This document shows positions 33,919 to 42,762 of a DNA stretch of 64,000 nucleotides, in pieces (position 1 is the stretch's first letter; every line of letters starts with the position of its first letter). Below the pieces are notes generated by a model, which was not told the DNA's origin, did no database searches, and saw nothing but the letters and a program-made list of their open reading frames with translations. Origin of the DNA: Paraburkholderia fungorum (lineage in GTDB: Bacteria; Pseudomonadota; Gammaproteobacteria; Burkholderiales; Burkholderiaceae); contig NZ_CADFGE010000011.1 of assembly GCF_902833645.1 (NCBI RefSeq), forward strand, positions 248,001-312,000. Reading direction: 5' to 3'. The translations under genes were made by a program, and so were the position numbers.

Positions 33919-34212
33919 AGGCCTATTCTCAGCGCGCCCGGTTCGGACTGTCAACGATTCGTGGTGGTGCGAGGCGCCGGCACGCGAAACGCGCGCGGAT
34001 CAGGCGCGCCCGCCGGATTCGATCCGGCGCGGCGCTTAAGTCCACCATCAGGCTGCAGGTCGGCAAGGGTTCCTCGTTTGATCCGTGCGTGGCAAATTTG
34101 CCGCCGGCTGCAAACTCCACAGACGGCGGGCCGTCTATGCTGGACTTTTATTGCGCACCATGCAAGCGGGAACCCCGCGAGAACGCTCGCGGGACGACCG
34201 GTCAACCGCCTG
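33919..34212. other. Intergenic region between rbsB and corA
   Basis: Apart from the RbsR-type operator at its edge, this stretch shows only short unreliable frames. corA ends at 34213 on the minus strand; no clear terminator was found, so transcription from corA might run on toward rbsB. Confidence 0.4.
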
Positions 34213-35190
34213 TCAAAGCCAGTCGGCCTTGCGAAAACGCCAGTACAGGACCACATCCACCGCCAGCATCACGAGGAGGCAGATCGGATAGCCGTACTTG
34301 CTGTGCAGCCCGGGGATGCTCTCGAAGTTCATCCCGTAGATGCCGGCGATCATGGTCGGCACCGCGAACAGCGCGGCGAACGAGCCGAGCCGCTTGGTCA
34401 CTTCGCTCTCGGCAAGCGAGATCATCCCCAGGTTGACCTGCACCGCGGTCACGACCATTTCGCGCCGGCCGTCGATGGTTTTGACGATCCGCTGGAGATG
34501 ATCGTAGACGTCGCGGAAATAGGCCTGCATGCCCTCGCAGACACTCGGAATGCGGCCGCCGGTCAGCTTGCCGATCCCTTCCTGCAACGGGGCAATATGG
34601 TGCTGCAAGATGACGAGACGGCGTTTCAACGAGTACAGGTCCTCGATGATCGCCCGCGAGGCCGCCGAATTATTGCGTTCGAAGATGCGGTCTTCGAGTG
34701 CTTCGATTTCCGTGTTCATGGCCTCCACGATCGGAAAATAACGATCGACGATGTCGTCGGCCAGTGCGTACAACACGAACGCCGAACCCTCCTTGAGCAG
34801 TTGCGGCTCGCGCTCGCAACGGGCGCGAACGTTCTGGAACCCGGCGCGCGTGCCGCGGCGCACCGACAGCACATAGTTGTGCCCCACGAACACGTCGACC
34901 TCGCCGATCAGCAGTTCGCCCGCCTCATCCATTTCCACGGTATGCATGACGGCGAACAGCGACTCGTCGTACTCCTCGATTTTCGGACGTTGATGGCCGT
35001 TTCGCACGTCCTCGATTGCGAGTTCGTGCAGGCCGAACTCGTGCTGCATCACAGCCAGTTCTTCCGGCTCCGGGTCTTTCAGTGCGACCCAAACAAAGCA
35101 CTCGGGCCGCGCCACGTAGTCGCTGATGCTCTCGATATCGATGTCGCCCAGCTTCCTGCCGTCCTGATAGGCGGCGCAATTGATCAGCAT
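34213..35190 (-). CDS. corA: CorA-family divalent metal transporter
   Basis: A 325-residue magnesium/cobalt channel. The long N-terminal cytoplasmic domain (MLINCAAYQDGRKLGDIDIE, then FVWVALKDPEPEEL) is followed by two C-terminal membrane segments with the signature loop GIYGMNFESIPG between them; the protein ends in the basic YWRFRKADWL. The GMN motif is the selectivity site of the pentameric channel. Monocistronic. Confidence 0.93.
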   Translation of the reverse strand: MLINCAAYQDGRKLGDIDIESISDYVARPECFVWVALKDPEPEELAVMQHEFGLHELAIEDVRNGHQRPKIEEYDESLFAVMHTVEMDEAGELLIGEVDVFVGHNYVLSVRRGTRAGFQNVRARCEREPQLLKEGSAFVLYALADDIVDRYFPIVEAMNTEIEALEDRIFERNNSAASRAIIEDLYSLKRRLVILQHHIAPLQEGIGKLTGGRIPSVCEGMQAYFRDVYDHLQRIVKTIDGRREMVVTAVQVNLGMISLAESEVTKRLGSFAALFAVPTMIAGIYGMNFESIPGLHSKYGYPICLLVMLAVDVVLYWRFRKADWL

Positions 35191-35407
35191 GTTGGATTAC
35201 CTTGAAAACGGAGCAGACCGGCCGGCCTGGCGCCGTAGCCAGGCGCGGTGGCCAATCCGCGTGAACGAATACACGACAGCCGCCATGTTAAGGGCTCTGC
35301 GTGAACATCATGTAGGCAATTGTTAAACCCGCGGAGCAGCGGGGGCAGGCGCCGGCCGACGTGGCGCGGCCGGGTGCCGGCCGGCGCCGCCACGGCCCTG
35401 CGCCATG

Positions 35408-35848
35408 CTACCGGGCAACCCTGCGCAAAACGATGCGGTGATCGTCGCCGAAGCTGACCGACGCGTGGTTCGTGTAACGCGTATCCGCAGTGACCGTAAA
35501 GCGCATCTCCACGACCGGATCGAATTGGGTGGAGACGCCGATGCGATGCACGCCCGGACTCAGATAGAAGACCACGTGTTCACCGTTCATCAGATCGGTG
35601 ACCTGTTCGCCGTCGATATACACAAGGGCATCGCGGAACCGGACAATCACGTCGCGGGAACGTTCGCGCCGCACGTCCACGGCGACCAGCCCGGTTCCGG
35701 GCTGCGTGTAACCGGGCTGGACGATGCGCGTTTGCGGCACCTCCTTGAACGCCACGGGTTCGGCCGGAGTCGACGCGCAACCGGCGAGCGACGCGACAGC
35801 CAGCGCGAGCAGCGCGGCTTTGCAGTGGAAGTGCTGGCGCATCGGCAT
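35408..35848 (-). CDS. Putative lipoprotein
   Basis: A 146-residue protein with a lipoprotein signal peptide; the lipobox is LAGC at about residues 21-24 (AVASLAGCASTPAEP). The mature part is beta-rich, with VYIDGEQVTDLMNGEHVVFYLSPGVHRIGV in pieces, a pattern seen in PEGA-like and carbohydrate-associated domains. Position 2 after the Cys is Ala, consistent with outer-membrane sorting. Function unknown. Confidence 0.8.
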   Translation of the reverse strand: MPMRQHFHCKAALLALAVASLAGCASTPAEPVAFKEVPQTRIVQPGYTQPGTGLVAVDVRRERSRDVIVRFRDALVYIDGEQVTDLMNGEHVVFYLSPGVHRIGVSTQFDPVVEMRFTVTADTRYTNHASVSFGDDHRIVLRRVAR

Positions 35849-36178
35849 GCTGGGTCTCCCGGGTCGCTGATCGTGTTATTGGTCGTTTGCGCGTGATGCT
35901 GTTCCTGTTACAGGCGCATTGCGCCTTGCTGGCTGCAGCGCCTGGCCACAGATCCTGGCTGAGGCGCCGAAGCGCAAAACGCCTTGCCCCTCTTGCACCA
36001 GACCGCGTTCTTCTTCATGATCGCTGCAAAGCGCGGCGCTGTGGGCGCCGCGCGCTGCGGATTTACCCTCGGATCCGCCGCGTGTTACCTTTGTTTGCCC
36101 TCAAGTTTGCTTCTCTGTACCGGCTATGCGTAACGCTTCATCGTCCGCCACGTCGGACCTGCGATCAAGGAGACTGCA
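35849..36178. other. Intergenic region upstream of cydX
   Basis: About 330 bases. I translated the end of this region in all plus-strand frames looking for the 3' end of a cydB gene and found no match. A short inverted repeat GGCGCA-T-TGCGCC lies near 35913. The lipoprotein and cydX promoters must both be here. No FNR-type TTGAT-N4-ATCAA site was seen. Confidence 0.45.
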
Positions 36179-36328
36179 ATGTGGTATTTCACCTGGATTC
36201 TCGGCATTGGCGTGGCGTTGGGCTTCGGCATCATCAATGTGATGTGGCTGGAAGCCAGCGGCAAATTCGCGCGTGATCCGCAAGTCGCCGGCACCCCGCC
36301 CGCCGCGCCCGAGGACAGGTCTTCGTGA
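36179..36328 (+). CDS. cydX: CydX-like small subunit of cytochrome bd oxidase, not linked to cydAB
   Basis: A 49-residue protein, MWYFTWILGIGVALGFGIIN followed by VMWLEASGKF. The WYFxWILG start and the single membrane helix ending in an acidic residue are the signature of CydX/YbgT, the small subunit that stabilises heme in cytochrome bd. AAGGAG lies at good spacing before the ATG. CydX is normally encoded directly after cydB; here no cydA or cydB is adjacent. The gene instead overlaps the next frame by GTGA. Confidence 0.85.
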   Translation: MWYFTWILGIGVALGFGIINVMWLEASGKFARDPQVAGTPPAAPEDRSS

Positions 36329-36942
36329 CGCATCTGGTTTTCTTCTGCGGTCACGCAGGCACCGGCAAAACCACGCTGGCGAAGAAACTGATCGGCCCAC
36401 TCATGCAGGCAAGTTCGTCGCCCTTCTGCCTGCTCGACAAAGATACGTTGTTCGGCGGCTACAGCGCAGCCGCCATGAGCATGCTGACCGGCGACCCGAA
36501 CGACCGCGACAGCCCGCTTTTCCTCCAGCACCTGCGCGAGCCCGAGTATCGCGGCCTGCTCGACACCGCCCGCGACAATCTCGAGATCGGTGTCAGCGCG
36601 CTGGTGGTCGGGCCGCTGTCGCGCGAAGTGCGCGAGCGGCGCCTGTTCGATCGCGCCTGGCTCGGCATCGGCACGGACGTCACACTGCGGGTGGTGTGGA
36701 TCACCACATCGGAAGAGACTGCCCATCAGCGTATCGTCGAGCGCGGCAATCCGAACGATGCCTACAAACTCGCGCATTGGGACGAATATCGGCAGCGCTG
36801 CTTCGTGCCGAGCGGCGAGATTTGCGACGACCTGTTGATGTTCGATAACACCGCGCCCACCCGCGCGGATTACGAAGCATTGCTCGCACAGCTGGTGGGC
36901 GAGCCGCATGCGTCGTCGGGGATGCCACCGTTACCTGTGTAG
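36325..36942 (+). CDS. P-loop ATPase/kinase of unknown substrate
   Basis: A 205-residue protein beginning THLVFFCGHAGTGKTTLAKKL, with Walker A GHAGTGKT at residues 9-16. The fold resembles small zeta-toxin/gluconate-kinase-like P-loop kinases; further conserved-looking segments are VVGPLSREVRERRLFDRAWLG in pieces and the lid-like arginine region SEETAHQRIVERGNPND. The GTG start overlaps the cydX stop by four bases (GTGA), so translation is coupled. Its link with cytochrome bd is unexplained. Ends before a hairpin at 36987. Confidence 0.75.
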   Translation: MTHLVFFCGHAGTGKTTLAKKLIGPLMQASSSPFCLLDKDTLFGGYSAAAMSMLTGDPNDRDSPLFLQHLREPEYRGLLDTARDNLEIGVSALVVGPLSREVRERRLFDRAWLGIGTDVTLRVVWITTSEETAHQRIVERGNPNDAYKLAHWDEYRQRCFVPSGEICDDLLMFDNTAPTRADYEALLAQLVGEPHASSGMPPLPV

Positions 36943-36986
36943 CGGCCGGTGCAGCCGCCCGGTTAATACCGTCGTTTCAAACGCAC

Positions 36987-37009
36987 AACGCCCCGCAATG
37001 CGGGGCGTT
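36987..37009. terminator. Hairpin after the kinase-like gene
   Basis: AACGCCCCGC and GCGGGGCGTT form a perfect 10-bp stem around AAT, 45 bases after the kinase stop. The T-run is minimal (TT), so it may be a weak terminator or an mRNA 3' stabiliser. Confidence 0.65.
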
Positions 37010-37021
37010 GGCGTTCATAAC

Positions 37022-37120
37022 ATGGCCTTCTATGAGGCGTTTTTCGTTGCTTGCGTTGGTGTGCTACTCGCGTTGCTCGCGGCAGTCACTGCCGCGGTGT
37101 CGCACGGCCCCCGGTATTGA
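37022..37120 (+). CDS. Possible 32-residue single-helix membrane peptide
   Basis: The frame MAFYEAFFVACVGVLLALLA continues to a short charged end with stop at 37118-37120. It encodes one strongly hydrophobic helix, reminiscent in size of small membrane proteins such as CydX. There is no clear ribosome site and it follows a hairpin, so it could be chance. Listed because its composition is unusual and it sits near the cydX unit. Confidence 0.25.
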   Translation: MAFYEAFFVACVGVLLALLAAVTAAVSHGPRY

Positions 37121-37155
37121 GCCTTTATCTGAAATCTCAGTGCGGTGATTGCGAC

Positions 37156-38253
37156 TTACACCGTTGCCATCGCATCCAACGACTGCCCTTCGTACAACTG
37201 GCCAAAGCGGTTCGCGAGGAAGTCTCGCAGCGATACCTGTTCCTGACGCACGAAGCCGCTTTGCGGCAGCTTCTTCTCACGGAACAGATCGAGCACCGCG
37301 CACATCGCGCCGGCCGTAGTGATCTGGATCGCGCTCATCGGCACACCGCACACCGTCTTCGCGAAAATCTTGCGGGTGAAGACTTCCTGCACCAGTTGAC
37401 CATCGCGCATGCCGCTCACGGTGATGAACACCAGCACGACGTCTTGCGCGGTCGCAGGCACCGAACGGCGCATGATGGTCTTGAGCGTATCGCGGTCGCT
37501 CGCCAGACGCAGGTCTTCCAGCAGGAACTGCATCAGGTTGCGGTGGCCCGGATAGCGCACCGACTTGTAGTCGAGCGACTCGACCCGGCCCGCCAGCGTT
37601 TCGCATAGCGTGCCCAGACCGCCCGAGGTATTGAAGGCTTCGTATTCGGTGCCGTCGAGCGAGAAATGTTCGAGGCCTTCGAGCGGCTGCACCCACTGCG
37701 TGCGGCTGTCGCGGATCGCCTCGCAGGGCTGGCAGTACTCGTTGATCAGGCCGTCGACGCTCCACGTCAGGTTGTACTTCAGCGCATTGGTCGGGAACTC
37801 CGGCAGCGCGCCGACGCGCATCTTGACGTCGCGGATTTCGCTGAAGCGGTTCGCCAGTTCATGCGCGGCGATGCCGATGAAACCCGGCGCCAGACCGCAC
37901 TGCGGCATGAACGCGTGATCGGCGGAGTCGGCGATCTCACGGATCGCGTGAGTGGCGCGCACGTCTTCGGTCAGATCGAAGTAATGGACACCCGCGCCCC
38001 TGGCGGCCGAAGCCACGTTCACCGCGAGGTAATACGGCAGCGCGTTGATGAGCGTATCGAAGCCTTGAATGGCGGCACGCAGGGCGGCGGCGTCGGCGGA
38101 ATCGACGCGGCGGGTCGGAATACCCTGGGCGGCGAGCTTATCGAGCGCATGTTGATCGCGGTCGAACGCGACAACGTCGTAGTCGCCAGTTTCGCGCAAC
38201 ATATGGGCGATGGTGTGACCGATCAAACCTGCGCCAACAATGGCTACTTTCAT
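37156..38253 (-). CDS. Saccharopine dehydrogenase family protein, lysine dehydrogenase-like
   Basis: A 365-residue oxidoreductase. The N-terminal Rossmann motif KVAIVGAGLIGHTIAHML binds NAD(P); the middle has VHYFDLTEDVRATHAI and MPQCGLAPGFIGIAAHEL, typical of lysine 6-dehydrogenase and saccharopine reductase relatives. A role in lysine or related amino-acid breakdown is supported by the Lrp-type regulator gene immediately upstream on the same strand. The ATG at 38253 starts exactly at the nucleotide-binding strand; a frame extending upstream is not supported. Confidence 0.87.
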   Translation of the reverse strand: MKVAIVGAGLIGHTIAHMLRETGDYDVVAFDRDQHALDKLAAQGIPTRRVDSADAAALRAAIQGFDTLINALPYYLAVNVASAARGAGVHYFDLTEDVRATHAIREIADSADHAFMPQCGLAPGFIGIAAHELANRFSEIRDVKMRVGALPEFPTNALKYNLTWSVDGLINEYCQPCEAIRDSRTQWVQPLEGLEHFSLDGTEYEAFNTSGGLGTLCETLAGRVESLDYKSVRYPGHRNLMQFLLEDLRLASDRDTLKTIMRRSVPATAQDVVLVFITVSGMRDGQLVQEVFTRKIFAKTVCGVPMSAIQITTAGAMCAVLDLFREKKLPQSGFVRQEQVSLRDFLANRFGQLYEGQSLDAMATV

Positions 38254-38476
38254 GCGCTTCTCCTTATTCTCTGTCTGCTGTCTCCAGCTTGGGAAGTGCG
38301 CTGCGCTTAGGCGCGGCGCCCGGCGGGCTGAACCCTCGAGACACAGTTTAGGGAGAAGCAAAAACAGTTCATACGCGCAAAATGCTGCGCTATGACCATG
38401 ATTTTCGACGTTATGACGAGACAATTAGTCGATATGTCGAAAACATGTCAAAACGGCGTAAAAATCGGGCAGCGGA

Positions 38477-38935
38477 TCACACCATGCCGCGGTCAATCTT
38501 GCGCGCCAGAATGATCGACGTAGTAGTCCGCTCCACGCCTTCCAGGCCACCGATCTCATCGAGCAGATCGTTGAGGCGGTCGGGCGAATCGGCGCGCAGC
38601 CACGCGACATAATCGAACTCGCCGCTCACCGCGCAGAGCAATTGCACCTCGGGCATCTTGCCGAGACGCTTCTGCACGGCAGGTCCGTACTTCGGCGCGA
38701 TGATGATGCCGACGTAGGCCTGAATGCTCGAGTCGAGCACATCCTGGCCGAGCCGCACGCTATAGCCGCCGATCACATTGCTGCGTTCGAGCCGAGCGAT
38801 GCGGGCGATCACGGTGGTACGCGCCACATCCAGCTGGCGCGCGAGATTGGCGACGCTTTCACGGGCGTTGGCTTGCAGCGCCGCCACGAGGCTGCGGTCG
38901 AGTTCGTCGAGTTGGTCGAGGCGCGGAGGTCTCAT
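38477..38935 (-). CDS. Lrp/AsnC-family transcriptional regulator
   Basis: A 152-residue regulator. The N-terminal helix-turn-helix is LDQLDELDRSLVAALQANARESVANLARQLDVARTTVIARIARLE in pieces; the C-terminal RAM domain (VGIIIAPKYGPAVQKRLG) binds an amino acid. It precedes the lysine-dehydrogenase-like gene by 223 bases on the same strand and very probably controls it in response to an amino acid. Confidence 0.92.
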   Translation of the reverse strand: MRPPRLDQLDELDRSLVAALQANARESVANLARQLDVARTTVIARIARLERSNVIGGYSVRLGQDVLDSSIQAYVGIIIAPKYGPAVQKRLGKMPEVQLLCAVSGEFDYVAWLRADSPDRLNDLLDEIGGLEGVERTTTSIILARKIDRGMV

Positions 38936-39025
38936 CGGAGGCTAAAGTTGGTCAGGCGTGGAGCGGATTATCGCGCGTATTGTGGGCATCGGGCATCGGG
39001 TGGCCGGCAGAAGAACCCGGAAGGA

Positions 39026-39910
39026 TCACACGCCGAATCGCTCGATCACGAAGTCGATGAAGCTGGTGAGCTTCGGCGTGGCACGGCGATCACGCGGATA
39101 GACCAGATGAACGGGCGCGCCCTCGGGCAAATAGTCTTCCAGCACCGACACCAGTTCGCCGCTGGCGATCTCTCTCGCGAGCAGCGCCTCCGGCTGCAAC
39201 ACCAGCCCGAAGCCGCGCAAGGCGGCCACTTTGAGCGCCTGACCGTTGTTGGCCCGGAACCGTCCGGCCCGCAACTGGTTTTCGTCCGCACTCTCGCCGC
39301 CTAGCCGCCACAGGCCCTCGCGGCCCCAATGCAGAAAGCCCAGACATTCGTGCCGCGTCAGGTCGGCCGGCGTGCGCGGTATGCCGGCTCGCGCCAGATA
39401 GGCCGGTGAAGCGCAGGCGCGCATCCGGTAAGGCTTCAACGGCCGCGCGACGAAACTGGAATCCGGCAAATGACCGATTCGCACCGACGCGTCGAAGCCC
39501 TCCTCCACCAGATCGATCACGCGATTCGACAAATCCAGTTCAAGGCTCACGTCTGGCCAAGCGCTCAGGTAGTCGGTCATCGCCGGAGCGAAGACTTCCA
39601 CGCCGTAGGTCAACGGCACCGTCACCTTCAGCACCCCGCGCGGCGCGGCTGCCATTGCCTCGGCCGCGGACTCCGCCTGCTTGACGTCCGCCAGAATGCG
39701 CCGGCACTGCTCGTAATAGTGCCGGCCGATTTCCGTCAGACTCTGACGGCGCGTGGTGCGCGTCAGCAGCCGCGTCGCAAGCCGCGTTTCAAGCGAGCGG
39801 ATGTGCTTGCCCACCATTGCCGACGAAATGTTAAATCGTTCGGCCGCTGCTGTAAGACTGCCCGCTTCGACCACCGCGACGAAGATTTCCATGCTGACGA
39901 ATTTGTCCAC
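39026..39910 (-). CDS. LysR-family transcriptional regulator
   Basis: A 294-residue regulator of the common AaeR/DmlR-like branch. The helix-turn-helix lies in MEIFVAVVEAGSLTAAAERFNISSAMVGKHIRSLE in pieces, followed by RTTRRQSLTEIGRHYYEQCRRIL in pieces; the effector domain makes up the rest. The adjacent divergent gene encodes a Spy-like protein 187 bases away, which may or may not be its target. Confidence 0.92.
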   Translation of the reverse strand: MDKFVSMEIFVAVVEAGSLTAAAERFNISSAMVGKHIRSLETRLATRLLTRTTRRQSLTEIGRHYYEQCRRILADVKQAESAAEAMAAAPRGVLKVTVPLTYGVEVFAPAMTDYLSAWPDVSLELDLSNRVIDLVEEGFDASVRIGHLPDSSFVARPLKPYRMRACASPAYLARAGIPRTPADLTRHECLGFLHWGREGLWRLGGESADENQLRAGRFRANNGQALKVAALRGFGLVLQPEALLAREIASGELVSVLEDYLPEGAPVHLVYPRDRRATPKLTSFIDFVIERFGV

Positions 39911-40097
39911 CCGCTATTTCCTGTTCGTTTCGGTTGTAAGCGTTTGTCGCACTGCAACCGCAGTGTAGGGATATCGTGATACTAATAGCGGCGACGGCGA
40001 AGTGGGCAGCCGGTCGCCTTGCGTCGCCATGCCGATGCACGTTAGGCCGCTCGCCATGCTCGCCTGGTCCCAATTCGAACAGACATCAGGAGTTTCG

Positions 40098-40586
40098 ATG
40101 AAAAAAGCACTCGTAATGCTGGCCACCGCAGTCGCCATGAGCGGCGCATTCGCACAAACTTCCGCGCCGGCTTCGGCGCCGGCCAGCGCCTCGGCACCCG
40201 CCGCAAAAGCCGGCCACGAGCGCAATGTCGAAGACCGCATCACGTTCCTGCACACGAAGCTGAAGATCACGCCGGAGCAGGAAACGCAGTGGAACGCTTT
40301 CGCCGACGTGATGCGCAACAACGGCCAGACGATGGGGCAGTTGTTCCAGCAGCGCAAGGCCGCCACGAACCTGTCCGCGCTCGACGACATGAAGCAATAT
40401 GCGACGATCGCCCAAGCCCATGCTGACGGCATGAAGAAACTGGTCGACGCGTTCGATCCGCTGTACAACAGCTTCTCGCCGGAACAGAAGAAGCTGGCCG
40501 ACGCGACGTTCCACCAGGGTGGCCCTGAAAGCGGCGGCCGTCACCATGGCAAGGGTGCCAAAAAGGCGCCGGCGGCGGCTGAGTGA
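40098..40586 (+). CDS. Periplasmic Spy/CpxP-like (LTxxQ) protein
   Basis: A 162-residue exported protein with signal peptide MKKALVMLATAVAMSGAFA. After an Ala/Ser/Pro-rich linker comes the helical core containing LKITPEQETQWNAFADVM, a variant of the LTxxQ motif, repeated later as FSPEQKKLADATF. Spy and CpxP family proteins are cradle-shaped dimers acting as periplasmic chaperones or sensors. The C-terminus is His/Lys-rich (GRHHGKGAKK), possibly metal-binding. GGAG lies 8-9 bases before the ATG. Confidence 0.82.
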   Translation: MKKALVMLATAVAMSGAFAQTSAPASAPASASAPAAKAGHERNVEDRITFLHTKLKITPEQETQWNAFADVMRNNGQTMGQLFQQRKAATNLSALDDMKQYATIAQAHADGMKKLVDAFDPLYNSFSPEQKKLADATFHQGGPESGGRHHGKGAKKAPAAAE

Positions 40587-40613
40587 GGCGTGTGAAGCCC
40601 TCAGCGCTTCATT

Positions 40614-40690
40614 GAGTGACGTCACTGAGCAACGTAACTAAGCGACCTCAGTGAGCAACGTCACTGAGCAACGTCGCTGAGCAGCTTCAC
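40614..40690. repeat. 13-bp tandem repeat, about 5.9 copies
   Basis: Consensus GAGCAACGTCACT; the units begin at 40614, 40627, 40640, 40653, 40666 and 40679 (the last truncated). The first unit, GAGTGACGTCACT, contains the 12-bp palindrome AGTGACGTCACT. It starts 28 bases after the stop of the Spy-like gene and before a hairpin. Confidence 0.9.
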
Positions 40691-40707
40691 CGCAGGCGAG
40701 GCTGGGT

Positions 40708-40737
40708 GCGCACGGCGCGTGTTTGCGCGCCGTGCGC
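40708..40737. terminator. GC-rich hairpin after the tandem repeat
   Basis: GCGCACGGCGCG and CGCGCCGTGCGC pair around a short GT-rich loop; no strong T-run follows. It probably limits read-through from the Spy-like gene. Confidence 0.6.
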
Positions 40738-40884
40738 TCAGTTCTTTCGCCTTCGAGAACAGCCCGGCCGCTCGCCTCGGCAAAAGAAGCCGATCTTCAA
40801 ACGCATCTGGCATGATTGCGAGTAAGTGGCGTCGAGACGCAAAGACCCGGCGCGGCTGTCAATCTCTCTACACTCATTCGCTTG

Positions 40885-41322
40885 ATGACCGAACTCAAAA
40901 ATCTCGATCTGAATAACGATGCCGACGCCCAGCGCGTCGTCAAGAACGAAACCGTGAGCGTCGAGTTCGCCGCTGCCGCAGGCGAACTGATGAGCCTCGA
41001 AGGTCCGAACCGATACGCTCCGGGCGACGCGCTGATTACCGGCTCGACCGGCGAGCGCTGGGTCGTCTCGCGCGACCGCTTCGATGCCAAGTACCTGCCG
41101 CAAGACGCCGCCCTCGCCCACGGCGAACCAGGCGCATACCGCAACCGGCCGGCCGTCGTGCTGGCTAAACAGATGAACGAAGCGTTTTCGCTAGCCCGTT
41201 CGGCAAGCGGGGGCGATGTGCTGCACGGCGCCGCCGGAGACTGGATCATGCAATACGCGCCGGGTGATTACGGTGTGGTGCAGGCCGCACGCTTCGCGAA
41301 GGTCTATCGGCTCGCCGATTGA
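40885..41322 (+). CDS. PGDYG-motif protein of unknown function
   Basis: A 145-residue protein. The end YAPGDYGVVQAARFAKVYRL contains the PGDYG sequence that names a small uncharacterised family, and an earlier RYAPGDALITGSTGERWVVSR is similar in style, as if the protein holds two related beta-hairpin units. The ATG at 40885 (MTELKNLDLNND) is preferred over a TTG 23 codons upstream. Cytoplasmic, function unknown. Confidence 0.65.
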   Translation: MTELKNLDLNNDADAQRVVKNETVSVEFAAAAGELMSLEGPNRYAPGDALITGSTGERWVVSRDRFDAKYLPQDAALAHGEPGAYRNRPAVVLAKQMNEAFSLARSASGGDVLHGAAGDWIMQYAPGDYGVVQAARFAKVYRLAD

Positions 41323-41406
41323 GTTTGCGGCAAACTGAGCGCGGCAAGCCTCGCGCACTCGGGGCCGCCCGCCGGCGCATGATCCGAGCGACTTGAGTCG
41401 ACCATT

Positions 41407-41775
41407 TCAGGCAAACTCGTCGCCGAGATCCACCGTCACATCGCGCGCCACCGCTTCGCCGTTCGCATACTGTTCTTCGAGCGAGCCGAGGCTCGCTTCG
41501 ACATACGCCCGCAACACGGCGAAACTCCGGCCACGCAGCCGTGCCGGCAACGCGCGATAACGCGCCAGCGCCGTCGGTGCAATCACCACGGTCATCACGA
41601 TGCGGCGCGCAGTTGCGCCGAAACGCATGGCAACCCAGTGAATCGCCAGGGTCGGCGTGCCGTCTTCGCCCGCACGCTGGATGAACTGTGTCTGCTCCGG
41701 AAACAGATCGCTGATGACGCGCGCCAATTCCTCGAACTCGGGATTCGCGCAGTCGTATTGGTAAGCTTCTTCCAT
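41407..41775 (-). CDS. DUF3022-like small protein
   Basis: A 122-residue cytoplasmic protein beginning MEEAYQYDCANPEFEELARV, with ISDLFPEQTQFIQRAGEDGTP and a C-terminal helical part ARLRGRSFAVLRAYVEASLG. This arrangement resembles the Burkholderiaceae-restricted DUF3022 family; the assignment is from memory of its style and is tentative. It is convergent with the PGDYG gene. Confidence 0.65.
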   Translation of the reverse strand: MEEAYQYDCANPEFEELARVISDLFPEQTQFIQRAGEDGTPTLAIHWVAMRFGATARRIVMTVVIAPTALARYRALPARLRGRSFAVLRAYVEASLGSLEEQYANGEAVARDVTVDLGDEFA

Positions 41776-41892
41776 GAGATGTGCCGAAAGGATGAGCCTG
41801 AACGGCGTACCGCAAGGGTACGCCGGAAGTTAATGAATCGCGAAGGGAGTGTGAAACGGCTTCCTCACGCGAGCCGCCTCACGCAAGCTGCC

Positions 41893-42702
41893 TCACACGG
41901 CGGCCGCCGGGCGGCGGAACGCTCTGAACAGCCAGCCCGCGACAATCAGCGCCCCCAGCGCGTACACCCCGTCCACGGCGGCGAGCGGCACGAGTTGCGC
42001 CTGGAACAATGCAGCCGGCACGTCGACCAACGCATGCAGCAGAATCGCGAGCGGCAGGATGCCACGCCAGCCCGCCCGCAGGCCGCGCCACATCAGTACC
42101 GACAAACCGATCTGGAACACCAGCGCAGCCACTCGTTCGAGCGCGAAAATGCCCGCCGTCTGCGGCGTCAGGCTGGCGAGGATCAGGTGGATGCGCATCA
42201 CCGAGTCGGTCGGCAGATTGCTCAGATAACCGTCCAGTTCGCCGCGATTTTCGAAAATAGCGAACAGGATCCACTGAATCTGCACCAGCACGCCGACCAG
42301 CCAGGCCTCCGCGCCACCGTGGCCGAGGCCATAGGTCAGCGCGGTGCCGTCACCCGTGTTTGCGGCAGACGCGGACCTCGCCGCGGCGCGCTTGAGCAAC
42401 AGACGCATCCCGATGAAACGCCCCACTTCTTCGCACACGCCCGCCACCAGCGCGCCATACACCACGAAGGCCAGCGGATTGGACAGAAAGGTGGCGGTCG
42501 CTTCGTTCCGATGGAGCACGTAGTCGTTCAGCGCGCGCTCGATCACCATCGCGAACAGCGCGAAGATGGCGATGCCGGTGATCGCGTCCCGGGGTTTCAG
42601 CGCGAGCGGCCGACGCAAACGGCGGTAGATCAGGAACGGTAAAGCGGCGACGAACAGGGTCGCAACGGTGAGGCTCGAGAGGGTAAGCGGTGCAACAACC
42701 AT
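41893..42702 (-). CDS. YhfC-family putative intramembrane metalloprotease
   Basis: A 269-residue protein with about seven membrane segments. Candidate metal-site motifs are VCEEVGRFIGMRLLL, GLGHGGAEAWLVG and LLHALVDVPAALF, the E..R, H..E and H..D pattern of the YhfC branch of CPBP/PrsW-like membrane proteases. Substrate unknown. Confidence 0.75.
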   Translation of the reverse strand: MVVAPLTLSSLTVATLFVAALPFLIYRRLRRPLALKPRDAITGIAIFALFAMVIERALNDYVLHRNEATATFLSNPLAFVVYGALVAGVCEEVGRFIGMRLLLKRAAARSASAANTGDGTALTYGLGHGGAEAWLVGVLVQIQWILFAIFENRGELDGYLSNLPTDSVMRIHLILASLTPQTAGIFALERVAALVFQIGLSVLMWRGLRAGWRGILPLAILLHALVDVPAALFQAQLVPLAAVDGVYALGALIVAGWLFRAFRRPAAAV

Positions 42703-42762
42703 GAGTTTCCTTGCGATGACCGGCCCGCACCCGCTGCGCGCCGCAGCCCGAATGATCGCAGA

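Noticed and set aside
33961..35205. A 414-codon frame on the plus strand opposite corA
   Set aside because: Same antisense composition; corA is clear, with the GMN motif and normal length.
35900..36178. Remnant of cydB before cydX
   Set aside because: The three plus-strand frames before cydX were examined for a CydB-like C-terminus and none was found.
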